From Candidatus Taylorbacteria bacterium RIFCSPLOWO2_01_FULL_50_130 (GTDB taxonomy: Bacteria > Patescibacteriota > Minisyncoccia > Phycocordibacterales > UBA10002), in contig MHSB01000049.1 of assembly GCA_001821155.1 (NCBI GenBank), positions 1 to 18,135 of the forward strand: a stretch of 18,135 nucleotides of DNA, read 5' to 3'. Shown here one piece after another: positions 7,354 through 14,361 of the stretch. The position numbers were made by a program, and so were the translations under genes. Under the pieces are notes generated by a model, which worked only from the letters and a program-made list of their open reading frames with translations, had not been told where the DNA came from and did not search any database. Position 1 is the stretch's first letter; each line of letters opens with the position of its first letter.

Positions 7354-7431
7354 CACGTGATTTTGTCTTGCTTCGCCCAGTCTGTTGCCATGATATGAAT
7401 CGGTTGCACAAAGGAAGCCGGCACCCCTGCG

Positions 7432-7472
7432 GCATCGCCGAAGTATTCCGGATTATGTTTGAGTATATGTAG
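7432..7472 (+). pseudogene. C-terminal remnant of a TrmB-type gene
   Basis: The last 13 codons read GIAEVFRIMFEYM then TAG, against YIAETFRIMFEYM near the end of the intact regulator at 372-1136. At the DNA level 30 of 38 bases match between 7432-7469 and 1084-1121. Sequence upstream of 7432 shows no further similarity in any frame, so only the tail survives. It points to a second, deleted TrmB-type gene next to tRNA-Gly. Confidence 0.6.
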
Positions 7473-7494
7473 AACAAAACTCCGTAGATTTTTT

Positions 7495-7564
7495 GCGGGT
7501 ACCGAGAATCGAACTCGGGTCTACACATTGGAAGTGTGTCATTCTACCACTAAACCATACCCGC
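7495..7564 (-). tRNA. tRNA-Gly(UCC)
   Basis: A complete 70-nt cloverleaf on the minus strand. The acceptor is GCGGGTA/TACCCGC, perfectly paired. The anticodon loop is CTTCCAA (anticodon UCC, reading GGA), and the T arm is CCGAG-TTCGATT-CTCGG. CCA is not encoded. Upstream, TTGCGA and an extended TGTTACGCT lie 17 bp apart as a plausible promoter. It shares the acceptor stem and much of its D arm with tRNA-Gly(GCC) at 17602. Confidence 0.95.
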
Positions 7565-7621
7565 ATGAGTTGCCACAGCGTAACAAAAAAAGTGGTCGGT
7601 CGCAATTTTCCGGCGCATGAT

Positions 7622-7650
7622 TCGTCATTTATGTATGACCCTTGTATAAT
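7622..7650 (+). promoter_or_regulatory. Promoter of the protease gene
   Basis: -35 TCGTCA (7622-7627), 17-bp spacer, perfect -10 TATAAT (7645-7650). The ATG follows only eight bases after the -10, so the transcript is expected to start at or within two bases of the start codon (leaderless). Confidence 0.65.
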
Positions 7651-7658
7651 GGACATTC

Positions 7659-9119
7659 ATGCGAATTTTGTTCAAAACTATTGTTTCCATAATTCTAACG
7701 TTTGCCCTGATCGCCGACGTGCTTTTAGCCGCCCCCGAAATAACACGCGTATACGCGGAAACTGTCGAAGCAATCCAGACACAAGTAGGCGAAATAATTT
7801 CTAAAATTGAGGCCGCGCGAACAGGACTTGGCTTCTCTTCAGAACGATTCCCAAACGATGACATTCTTTCCACGTTTCGTTTTTCGCGCACGCTTCTTTT
7901 TGGAGCGCGCGGAAAAGATGTCCGCTATCTGCAGATACTCCTCAACCGCGACAGCGCGACGCGCGTAAACGCGCCGGGACTCATTGGCGGCGCCGGAGCT
8001 GAAACGAATTATTTCGGTCTTGCCACAAAAGCCGCGGTTGTAAAATTTCAGGAAAAATACGCTGCTGAAATCCTTCTTCCGGCGGGATTTCCCCGAGGTA
8101 CCGGCATCGCGGGGCCGCTTACCCGAAACAAGCTCAACGCACTTTTTCTTGCCCCGCCGCTGGAAGCACAAGAAACATACGCCGCGTTAGCAACACCGAT
8201 ATCGCCGCGCGCGCCAGAACTTTCGACGGTAAACGCATCAACAACCGCTCCAGCTCCAGAGTTCTCCTTTGAGGAGGTTAACCGAAAAACGCGAGCGGCG
8301 CTGGTCAACATCATCTGTACCAGCGTGCGGGGCGGTTCATTCAATCTCGTCTCCGGAAGCGGTGTTATCGTAGACCCGCGCGGCATCATTCTCACCAACG
8401 CGCATTTGGGACAATACTTTTTGCTTCAAGACTATCCGACTCCGGGAAGCATAGAATGCGTCATACGGACCGGCGAGCCGGCGCGAAATAAATACCGGGC
8501 ATCACTACTGTTCATCCCTCCTTCGTGGGTGCGCGACAACGCGTCAAAAATAACCGCGGACGAGCCGACCGGAACCGGAGAAAACGACTTCGCCCTGCTT
8601 CTCATACAAAGCACGATTGCCGCGAATACTCCTCTACCGGAGCTGTTTCCCTATGTCCCGATGGATTTTAGCGACAATTCGCTCCGCAAACCTGCGGAAG
8701 TGCTCATTGCCGCCTACCCCGTCGGGTTTTTGAGCGGCATTACCATTCAGAAGGACTTGTACCCAAGCTCTTCTATTGTGATGACCGGCACGGTGTATAG
8801 TTTCGAGGAAAAAACGCCTGATGTATTCAGTTTGGGAGGATCGGTCGTGGCGCAACAGGGCTCAAGCGGAGGAGCTGTCGTAAGCAAAGAAAATACACTC
8901 ATTGGCCTTATCGTTACTTCTTCAACGGGAAAAACAACCGGGGAGCGCGATCTCAATGCTCTTACGCTATCACATATTGATTCAGGTCTCCGAGCGACTA
9001 CCGGCGATGGTATTCGTTTTCTGCTTGCTGAAGACGTGCACGAGAGCGCGAAAGATTTTAATGAGCGCGTCGCGCCCAACCTGCGAAAGATATTCGAAGA
9101 CGAGCTGACAAAAGAATGA
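7659..9119 (+). CDS. Trypsin-like serine protease with peptidoglycan-binding-like region
   Basis: A 486-aa exported protein. Residues 1-25 form a signal peptide or membrane anchor (basic start, long hydrophobic run, AA at 24-25). Residues about 78-162 resemble a peptidoglycan-binding domain (LLFGARGKDVRYLQILLNRD, then TNYFGLATKAAVVKFQEKY and GPLTRNKLN). After a Pro/Thr/Ala linker (165-200) comes a chymotrypsin/Deg-type protease domain with the full triad: His249 in ILTNAHL, Asp310 in ENDFALLLI, Ser403 in QGSSGGAV. No PDZ domain follows; the C-terminus is helical. It probably acts at the cell surface, tethered to the wall, in protein quality control or processing. The start is set by a TATAAT box eight bases upstream. 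It is the only plus-strand gene in the right half. An inverted repeat overlaps its stop codon. Confidence 0.88.
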   Translation: MRILFKTIVSIILTFALIADVLLAAPEITRVYAETVEAIQTQVGEIISKIEAARTGLGFSSERFPNDDILSTFRFSRTLLFGARGKDVRYLQILLNRDSATRVNAPGLIGGAGAETNYFGLATKAAVVKFQEKYAAEILLPAGFPRGTGIAGPLTRNKLNALFLAPPLEAQETYAALATPISPRAPELSTVNASTTAPAPEFSFEEVNRKTRAALVNIICTSVRGGSFNLVSGSGVIVDPRGIILTNAHLGQYFLLQDYPTPGSIECVIRTGEPARNKYRASLLFIPPSWVRDNASKITADEPTGTGENDFALLLIQSTIAANTPLPELFPYVPMDFSDNSLRKPAEVLIAAYPVGFLSGITIQKDLYPSSSIVMTGTVYSFEEKTPDVFSLGGSVVAQQGSSGGAVVSKENTLIGLIVTSSTGKTTGERDLNALTLSHIDSGLRATTGDGIRFLLAEDVHESAKDFNERVAPNLRKIFEDELTKE

Positions 9120-9139
9120 CGCCTCGGTCATTTCTTTTG
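9109..9139. terminator. Inverted repeat over the protease stop codon
   Basis: CAAAAGAATGAC (9109-9120) pairs with GTCATTTCTTTTG (9127-9139) with one bulge, loop GCCTCG. The TGA stop at 9117-9119 lies in the left arm. With T residues in the right arm it can end plus-strand transcription between these convergent genes. Confidence 0.5.
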
Positions 9140-9142
9140 CCA

Positions 9143-9160
9143 TCTCCGCGAAAGCGGGGA
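9143..9160. repeat. REP-like hairpin with GAAA loop
   Basis: TCTCCGC (9143-9149) and GCGGGGA (9154-9160) pair (one G-T) around a GAAA tetraloop, within the context GGGTCCCCGCTTTCGCGG on the minus strand. This is the typical core of common bacterial REP units and is related in style to the unit at 2725. It sits between two convergent genes. Confidence 0.5.
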
Positions 9161-9185
9161 CCCAAAATGTGCAAATGATGAAAAG

Positions 9186-9494
9186 CTACTTCTTAAACGG
9201 ATTCGTCGAAAGCTCAATAAGGCGTTCTATGTTGTCCGTTTTCCCAGCATTTTGAATGCGAATGAAACCGCAGCGCGCGCAGCGATGGAGCACGCGATAG
9301 ATGCCGCGAGAGTGAACGGAAACACTGATTGGCTCCATATTTCCCCCGCATGGGGAAGCGCGGTCCCCGGGGTTTTCATCAACGTGTTTGCTCCAAAGGC
9401 ACTGCGGACAGTGGTTGGTATAACCGCTTCCCGTTACACGCATGCCGCATCTCTCACACGAAAAATCTTCAATTTTCCTTACAAAACGTTTCAT
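9186..9494 (-). CDS. RNHCP-domain zinc-ribbon protein
   Basis: A 102-aa protein matching the RNHCP family: F-x-C-x2-C-G (Cys13, Cys16), then YTNHCPQCLWSKHVDENPGDR with Cys29 and Cys32, and PCGGNMEP. The family name motif RNHCP reads TNHCP here. A second cysteine pair (CARC, about residues 72-75) lies in the C-terminal half. It is likely a zinc-binding, possibly RNA- or DNA-binding cytoplasmic protein; the role of the family is not established. It starts six bases after mutY ends and is the last gene of the unit 10729-9186. Confidence 0.8.
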   Translation of the reverse strand: MKRFVRKIEDFSCERCGMRVTGSGYTNHCPQCLWSKHVDENPGDRASPCGGNMEPISVSVHSRGIYRVLHRCARCGFIRIQNAGKTDNIERLIELSTNPFKK

Positions 9495-9500
9495 CGCTAT

Positions 9501-10376
9501 TCACGCTAGCGTAAAGTCCTCTCCTATTTTTCGGAGAAATCCTTCGGAGGCGAGCTCGGAAAATATTTCTGGAACGGAAAATTTTGTTTGGTGCTCTTTG
9601 AAATCTGCAAGAGTAACCTTTTCTTTTTCCGTCGCGCGCCGGAGGATTGCTCCGCGAATCTCCTTTCTCGACCCCTTAAACGCGGACTGTTTCGCGTACT
9701 TTGCGGCGCACGTGTTTACATTACCGACGGCTCTCTTCAGCATCGCCCCGCAGTCCATGAGCGCGTTGTACCACTCTCGCACCGAACAAAGTTCGACCTT
9801 ATGTCGGGAAAGAAGTCGAACCTTGTTCGGCAACGCTCTTACAACTAATTCTAAAATCTCCTCGTCCCTCACCTTTTTCTTTCCTCTAAAAAAGAAATGG
9901 ATAAACACCGTTCGGATATTTGTCTCGATGAACGGCAGATTCATACCAAAAGCGAACGCCGCGATGGCGCCGGAGGTATACGGCCCGATCCCAGGAAGGG
10001 ATTGAAGTTCCTCTAAAGTGCGCGGCACTTTTCCTTTGTATTTTGTGGCAATGACTTCCGCCGCGCGCTTAAGGTGGAGCGCCCGACGGTTGTATCCAAG
10101 TCCCTGCCATGCCTTGATGACTTCCCCTTTCGGTGCGCATGCAAGTGAGGATACGGTCGGGAATCGTTTTAGCCACTCGAGATATTTCGGGACCACTCTG
10201 TCCACCTGCGTCTGCTGGAGCATCACTTCCGAAACCAAAATGGCATACGGGTCGCGTATATTCCGCCACGGAAAAACTCTTCCGCGCTTTCGGTAGAAAT
10301 CAAGAACCTTATTTTGAAATCGGATGATGCGCTTTTCTGAAAACCTCGCGCGGTTCTCGTAATCTTTTACGCTCAT
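9501..10376 (-). CDS. mutY: A/G-specific adenine glycosylase (MutY), iron-sulfur-free type
   Basis: A 291-aa HhH-GPD DNA glycosylase that removes adenine paired with 8-oxoguanine in base-excision repair. Visible are FPWR (residues 35-38), the catalytic Glu50 in SEVMLQQTQ, the helix-hairpin-helix LPGIGPYTSGA (127-137) and YNALMDCGAML (203-213). Three features differ from E. coli MutY. The conserved Asp of the DGN motif is Glu (IETN, Glu151). The four iron-sulfur cysteines are gone (only Cys209 and Cys223 remain in this area). The C-terminal MutT-like domain is replaced by a short winged-helix-like tail, so the protein is about 60 aa shorter. It sits 11 bp after the 113-aa orphan and 6 bp before the RNHCP gene, within one operon. 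Confidence 0.9.
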   Translation of the reverse strand: MSVKDYENRARFSEKRIIRFQNKVLDFYRKRGRVFPWRNIRDPYAILVSEVMLQQTQVDRVVPKYLEWLKRFPTVSSLACAPKGEVIKAWQGLGYNRRALHLKRAAEVIATKYKGKVPRTLEELQSLPGIGPYTSGAIAAFAFGMNLPFIETNIRTVFIHFFFRGKKKVRDEEILELVVRALPNKVRLLSRHKVELCSVREWYNALMDCGAMLKRAVGNVNTCAAKYAKQSAFKGSRKEIRGAILRRATEKEKVTLADFKEHQTKFSVPEIFSELASEGFLRKIGEDFTLA

Positions 10377-10387
10377 TTCAAAGATGG

Positions 10388-10729
10388 TTATTGCTCCGGC
10401 AATTCCTTATTTTGGAGGAAGTACTCCACGTCAGAGAGCGTCACATTCAAAACATCACCATTCAATCTGAAATTCTCTTTTCTCTTAAAATCCCGATGCG
10501 TTATCAAATCTCTAAATGCTTTTGCATATCCATTAGATATCCAGTAATACATCATTCTGTTTTGGAAATCTACATCGTCGATGTGCATACCTTCTGAAAG
10601 ATGATTGCGAGTAAACAGTTCCACTGCAAGAATGATTTGATGTTCGCCTTCATTGCGCGGTTGCTCTACCCCGGTAAGCAACTTGTGCGTTCTATCGTGG
10701 ACGGATTCAAAATCTAGAGACTCTTTCAT
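10388..10729 (-). CDS. Hypothetical protein, 113 aa
   Basis: A soluble, acidic 113-aa protein without cysteine motifs, signal or membrane segment. Its middle (EGEHQIILAVELFTRNHLSE) looks helical. I do not recognise a family. Its base composition is more AT-rich than its neighbours, which hints at a different history. The start is well set by a near-consensus promoter whose -10 (10736-10741) ends six bases before the ATG. It is the first gene of the unit with mutY (11 bp downstream) and the RNHCP gene, so a link to DNA repair is possible but unproven. Confidence 0.65.
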   Translation of the reverse strand: MKESLDFESVHDRTHKLLTGVEQPRNEGEHQIILAVELFTRNHLSEGMHIDDVDFQNRMMYYWISNGYAKAFRDLITHRDFKRKENFRLNGDVLNVTLSDVEYFLQNKELPEQ

Positions 10730-10735
10730 GTTGAA

Positions 10736-10764
10736 ATACTAGCGCAAGATGAATTGTTTCTCAA
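10736..10764 (-). promoter_or_regulatory. Promoter of the orphan-mutY-RNHCP operon
   Basis: On the minus strand, TTGAGA (10764-10759), a 17-bp spacer and TAGTAT (10741-10736). Only six bases separate the -10 from the ATG at 10729, so the operon mRNA is predicted to be leaderless. Confidence 0.7.
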
Positions 10765-10822
10765 GTAATCGATAGCGCGTCCAAATCCCTCGCTGAAAAA
10801 TTGCCGATTTTTACTCCGTGTT

Positions 10823-10862
10823 CTCTGCGCTCCACTTTACTTAAGTAAAGTGGAGCGCAGAG
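10823..10862. repeat. Perfect 40-bp palindrome 3' of nth
   Basis: Two 20-base arms with no loop, beginning CTCTGCGCTCCACTTTACTT and continuing with its exact reverse complement; the centre is ACTTAAGT. It lies 13 bp beyond the stop codon of nth. The inner 28 bp recur, with few changes, at 11527-11554 after ddl. No U-tract follows on the minus strand. Confidence 0.85.
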
Positions 10863-10875
10863 GAGGATGGGGGAG

Positions 10876-11490
10876 TTAGATTTTTTTGAGACTATCCAGC
10901 AATTCGTCTTTTCTTCTCCTGCTTTGATAGGTCTTGCCGAAACGGACACACGTGCGATTGACGCGGCTCCAGTAGTTTCGCGGGAAAAGCGTTTCGAGGT
11001 CTTTTTCGATTTTATGCGGATTCGAATGATTCGTCCAACCGAGTCTTTGCGAGATGTACGCGACGTGCGTATCCACGCCGATTGCGTCGGCGCCGTACTC
11101 GGAAAGAAACACATTGGCGGTTTTTCTGCCAACGCCGGGAAGTTCAATGAGTTTTTGTATATCGCGCGGAGGCACTCCTTTATAGCGCTCTACAAGCACT
11201 TTGGCGAGGGCAATCACGTACTTGGTTTTATTTTGAAAAAAATTCACCGGCCCGATGATAGCGGACATTTCTTCTGGTTTTGCTCCAGCGAGCGCGGAGA
11301 GAGTTTTGTATTTTGAAAATAATTCTTCCGCGACAAACACCGTCGTTTCATCTCGCGTCCGCGCCGACATAAGTATGGAAATTAAGGTCTGCCACTCCTC
11401 CTTCCACCCCTCCGCCGCAAGACGCATCGGTTTCCCTCTCCCCAACCGCTCCAATTCTTTGAGTTGCCTTACCGCCGTTTTTTGGTCCAT
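10876..11490 (-). CDS. nth: Endonuclease III homologue without iron-sulfur cluster
   Basis: A 204-aa HhH-GPD DNA glycosylase/AP lyase for oxidised pyrimidines. The helix-hairpin-helix LPGVGRKTANVFLSE (residues 117-131) carries the catalytic Lys123, and GVDTHV (138-143) carries the catalytic Asp140. The length matches the family. The C-terminal cysteine cluster (C-x6-C-x2-C-x5-C in E. coli) is reduced to a single Cys181, followed by a basic tail (RRRKDELLDSLKKI), so no [4Fe-4S] cluster can form. A -10-like TATATG lies seven bases before the ATG, again suggesting a leaderless mRNA, though no -35 is evident. It lies 63 bp downstream of ddl, and each 3' end carries a related palindrome. Confidence 0.9.
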   Translation of the reverse strand: MDQKTAVRQLKELERLGRGKPMRLAAEGWKEEWQTLISILMSARTRDETTVFVAEELFSKYKTLSALAGAKPEEMSAIIGPVNFFQNKTKYVIALAKVLVERYKGVPPRDIQKLIELPGVGRKTANVFLSEYGADAIGVDTHVAYISQRLGWTNHSNPHKIEKDLETLFPRNYWSRVNRTCVRFGKTYQSRRRKDELLDSLKKI

Positions 11491-11526
11491 ATTTGTTCAT
11501 ATACGCCTTTATATTCTGCGCCCACG

Positions 11527-11554
11527 GCTCCACTTTACTTAGGTAAAGTAGAGC
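11527..11554. repeat. 28-bp imperfect palindrome 3' of ddl
   Basis: GCTCCACTTTACTTAGGTAA is its first 20 bases, and the whole 28-bp unit is symmetric except for two base pairs. It shares the GCTCCACTTTACTTA core and its complement with the 40-bp palindrome at 10823-10862. It ends exactly at the first base of the ddl stop codon (11554-11556 on the minus strand) and lies 36 bp before the nth start. Confidence 0.8.
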
Positions 11555-12699
11555 TATTGCGCTTTGGGGCCGCCGACTTTTTGGAGAATAGAGGAGGAGA
11601 AGGTGTGGATGAGGTTTTGCTCGTCCTCGAAACGCTCTTCGGCGAGCTTCACGAGTTTAATGACAAGTTCAACGCTTGAGATCCCTGATTTTCTCCAGTT
11701 GTGGTGGTACAAACTGCCGGGCAGTGTATTCACTTCATTGACGAATATCTTATTGGTCGCGCTGTCGATGAGAAAATCGACGCGTGCGATGCCGGAACAT
11801 CCAAGCGCTTTGTAGGTCTTCCTGCCGAGTTCCCGCACCTGTTTCGTGAGTTCATCGCCAATCTTTGCGGGAATCTCGCTATATTCGCTGTTTACTCCGC
11901 TCCCCTTCCCGCCGGAAAGATATTTATCTTTGAAATCAAAAAATCCTGTTTTGTTGAGCGGCCGCTCAACGGAGGCAAGCTCTGGCTCATCGTTTCCGGT
12001 TATCGGGAGCGTTACTTCGATAAGATTCTCAACGCCTTCTTCAACAAGCACTTTGTTATCGTAATGAAACGCGACCTCAATCGCATTTTCAAGCTCACTT
12101 TGCCGTTTTACTTTGGTGATGCCGATGCTCGAACCAAGATGCACCGGTTTTACAAACAACGGGTATTTCAATTTCGCGCTCTTTTCCAAAAATATCGAGG
12201 TACTCCAATCGGATTTTGTGCACCATACAAACGGCACTACCGGCACGCCCTCGGCTTGCAGAACTTGCTTGGTGAATGCTTTGTCCATCGCGACAGCCGA
12301 AGCGGCCATATCGCACCCGACAAACGGCACCTTCGCCATGCGAAGAAGACCCATGAGAGAGCCGTCCTCGCCATAGGTGCCGTGCATCGCGGGAAATACG
12401 ATATCAATCTTTATCTTGCTCTCAAGCAACCCGGGCCAGATAAACTTCAGACCATTATCAAAGAGGAATCGCACCTTTCTTTTCCTTTTCAAAATATCTT
12501 CATAGTTGCTTTGTTTGAAAAACGCGAAGTCATTCATCGCCTTGTCGGCGTACCAATCTCCCACTTTCGTAATATACACGGGCCAGACATCAAAACCACC
12601 CGCTGCATGAAGCGACTGCATAACCGGGATATGCGCGGTGATAATAGAAACATCATGCTCCGCGCTTCGTCCGCCGAAAATAACTGCAATTGTTTTCAT
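11554..12699 (-). CDS. ddl: D-alanine--D-alanine ligase
   Basis: A 381-aa ATP-grasp ligase that joins two D-alanines for the peptidoglycan stem peptide, in the cytoplasm. Visible are the N-terminal IAVIFGGRSAEHDVSI (residues 4-19), MHGTYGEDGSLMGLL (105-119), the ATP-grasp strand FVKPVHLGSSIGI (182-194), and the C-terminal metal and substrate segment ARVDFLID...FVNEVNTLPGSLYHHNW (305-335). The open frame extends 33 codons further upstream, but those codons have no family similarity. The ATG at 12699, just before the first family motif, is therefore the start. It runs in the same direction as murF; 165 bp with a terminator separates them, so it likely has its own promoter in the AT-rich stretch near 12700-12730. 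Confidence 0.93.
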   Translation of the reverse strand: MKTIAVIFGGRSAEHDVSIITAHIPVMQSLHAAGGFDVWPVYITKVGDWYADKAMNDFAFFKQSNYEDILKRKRKVRFLFDNGLKFIWPGLLESKIKIDIVFPAMHGTYGEDGSLMGLLRMAKVPFVGCDMAASAVAMDKAFTKQVLQAEGVPVVPFVWCTKSDWSTSIFLEKSAKLKYPLFVKPVHLGSSIGITKVKRQSELENAIEVAFHYDNKVLVEEGVENLIEVTLPITGNDEPELASVERPLNKTGFFDFKDKYLSGGKGSGVNSEYSEIPAKIGDELTKQVRELGRKTYKALGCSGIARVDFLIDSATNKIFVNEVNTLPGSLYHHNWRKSGISSVELVIKLVKLAEERFEDEQNLIHTFSSSILQKVGGPKAQ

Positions 12700-12846
12700 T
12701 GTTCTAAATGTTAAAATAAATTTGATTTTTAGGCGTTTACAGCGCAGTGGCGTCCATGTTAACGTCATCCTGATCCACAAACCATACGTTCCGTGCAAGT
12801 TAACAACGGTGGTTTAACGCCAAACCTTTTTGGATGCCGCGGGACA

Positions 12847-12866
12847 AAAAACCGCGGTCGGTTTTT
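12847..12866 (-). terminator. Terminator at the end of murF
   Basis: AAAAACCG (12847-12854) pairs with CGGTTTTT (12859-12866) around a 4-base loop. On the minus strand the stem is followed by a run of T. It overlaps the murF stop codon (12865-12867). A flanking CCGCGG/CCGCGG pair may extend the structure. Confidence 0.75.
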
Positions 12867-14361
12867 ACGCGTACTGATCCGGCCAATCATTCTGGAGTAG
12901 CACCACGTCTCCTTTCACGGTAAAGTTGGGGAGTGCCGCAAAAGCGCCGAGCGCCTTGCTAAACCACATGACCTCCCCGCAATACTTCCCTTCCTGTAAC
13001 CCCCTTTCGATGAAAGGCGTGACGGAATTGCGAATAAGAATCACCTTTTCTATGCCGGCGCGGGAGAGCTCGCGACCTATTTCTTTGTGCACTTCCTCTT
13101 TTTTCTTTCCCATCTCAACCAAACCGGGAGTTACATACCATCGCCTCGCGCCTTTGAGCGATGAAAGAAATTCAATGACCGCCCGGACACCGTCCGGGTT
13201 GCCGTTATAGCTGTCATCAAGAATCGTCACCCCCTGCGCATTTGTCTTCGGCTCTAGTCTATGGTCAAACGGTTTGGTTTTCACAATCCCATCCTCTATT
13301 TGTCCCGTTGGGAGTCCGAGTCGCGATGCAACATCGGCGGCCACTGCCAGCGGGCCAACGTGATGCAGGCCGAGCAGAGCTGAATGCGCGCGAATTGTTC
13401 GTGAATCGCTTCGGAGGATGAAAGAAGAGCCATTAAGATCGGTCTTCGCATCTTCCACCCTCCAGTCTCCAGTTCCCGCCCGACTATACAGCACATCTCT
13501 CGCGCGGGTATACTTTCGTGCCGTCGCATTTTCCCCGTTTATGTACACTTTCACGCCAAAAGTCGCTCCAGTATTCATACCATTGCCGCCCTTTTCGGAT
13601 GCGATGCAGGGAGAAAGCGGTTTCTCATGCAAAAAGTCCGCCAGTTCAAAAATAGTCTTCCGGGTCCGTTCGATGTCCTTAAACCTTTCAAGATGCGCTT
13701 CATTGACGCCAGTGATGACCCCGATATCAGGCCGAATTAACCTGCAAAGACGTCTTACATCCCCGGGATAGTACTCGCCCAGTTCAAAGATGAGTACGTC
13801 TTCATCCCCTTTTAACGTTCGCACGAAACGGCTGATGCCAAGCGGCGTATTGTAACTTTCCGGCGGAGCGGCTACTTTTCTGCCGATTCCGAGCACTGCT
13901 TTCAGAATTTCCCGCATGCTGGTCTTTCCGAAACTACCGGCAATAGCAATTTTGAGACCTCGATGGCCGGCCAATTTCTGCCCAACCTGTCTGATGATTA
14001 CGTATTCTATTGGCTGTTGCAGAAAATTGACAATGATGAGAAAAACAGACACGACGCACACGAGAATAAATGGAGAGGTTAATATGATTAGTAAAAATAC
14101 GGGATACTGCCACCACGCAATGCCCCAAACAAGCACCGCGATTGCGAGCGCATATAGAATGAAAAGGAAGCCGTACCCTACGGCAAGACAAAGGAGACTT
14201 TTCGAGGTCATGAACAACTCCTTGCGTTGCTCAACATGCAAAAAATCACGCACGCGCCAAAACCAACGCAGAAAATCACGAACGCGGTACTCGCTCGCCT
14301 GCATCATATAGACGAGCGAGCGGACATAGCGCGGATGGTAGCGTGAAAGAAGGTCTTTCAT
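12865..14361 (-). CDS. murF: MurF-like Mur ligase with N-terminal membrane helices
   Basis: A 498-aa protein. The C-terminal 360 residues are a Mur ligase: P-loop AGSFGKTSMREIL (141-153), YNTPLGISRFV (170-180), ELGEYYPGDV (193-202), GVNEAHLERF (218-227), and LDDSYNGNPDGVRAVI (381-396), which is characteristic of MurF. MurF adds D-Ala-D-Ala to the UDP-MurNAc-tripeptide, completing the pentapeptide precursor. The usual N-terminal UDP-MurNAc-binding domain is not visible. Residues 1-50 are basic and amphipathic, and two hydrophobic helices follow (about 57-82 and 87-112), so the enzyme is likely membrane-bound. The ATG overlaps the stop of the hydrolase gene (ATGA), implying translational coupling. 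Ddl is the next gene downstream and supplies its substrate. A MurT/CapB-like role is the main alternative. Confidence 0.82.
   Translation of the reverse strand: MKDLLSRYHPRYVRSLVYMMQASEYRVRDFLRWFWRVRDFLHVEQRKELFMTSKSLLCLAVGYGFLFILYALAIAVLVWGIAWWQYPVFLLIILTSPFILVCVVSVFLIIVNFLQQPIEYVIIRQVGQKLAGHRGLKIAIAGSFGKTSMREILKAVLGIGRKVAAPPESYNTPLGISRFVRTLKGDEDVLIFELGEYYPGDVRRLCRLIRPDIGVITGVNEAHLERFKDIERTRKTIFELADFLHEKPLSPCIASEKGGNGMNTGATFGVKVYINGENATARKYTRARDVLYSRAGTGDWRVEDAKTDLNGSSFILRSDSRTIRAHSALLGLHHVGPLAVAADVASRLGLPTGQIEDGIVKTKPFDHRLEPKTNAQGVTILDDSYNGNPDGVRAVIEFLSSLKGARRWYVTPGLVEMGKKKEEVHKEIGRELSRAGIEKVILIRNSVTPFIERGLQEGKYCGEVMWFSKALGAFAALPNFTVKGDVVLLQNDWPDQYA

Noticed and set aside
7349..7364. TTTTTCACGTGATTTT as a second parS site
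   Set aside because: Only 11 of 16 positions match the parS consensus and the right half is lost; CACGTG alone is common.
12700..12798. In-frame extension of ddl starting with an HGTYG sequence that also occurs inside Ddl
   Set aside because: Only five to six residues match, the rest of the extension is unrelated, and the family N-terminus begins exactly at the ATG at 12699.
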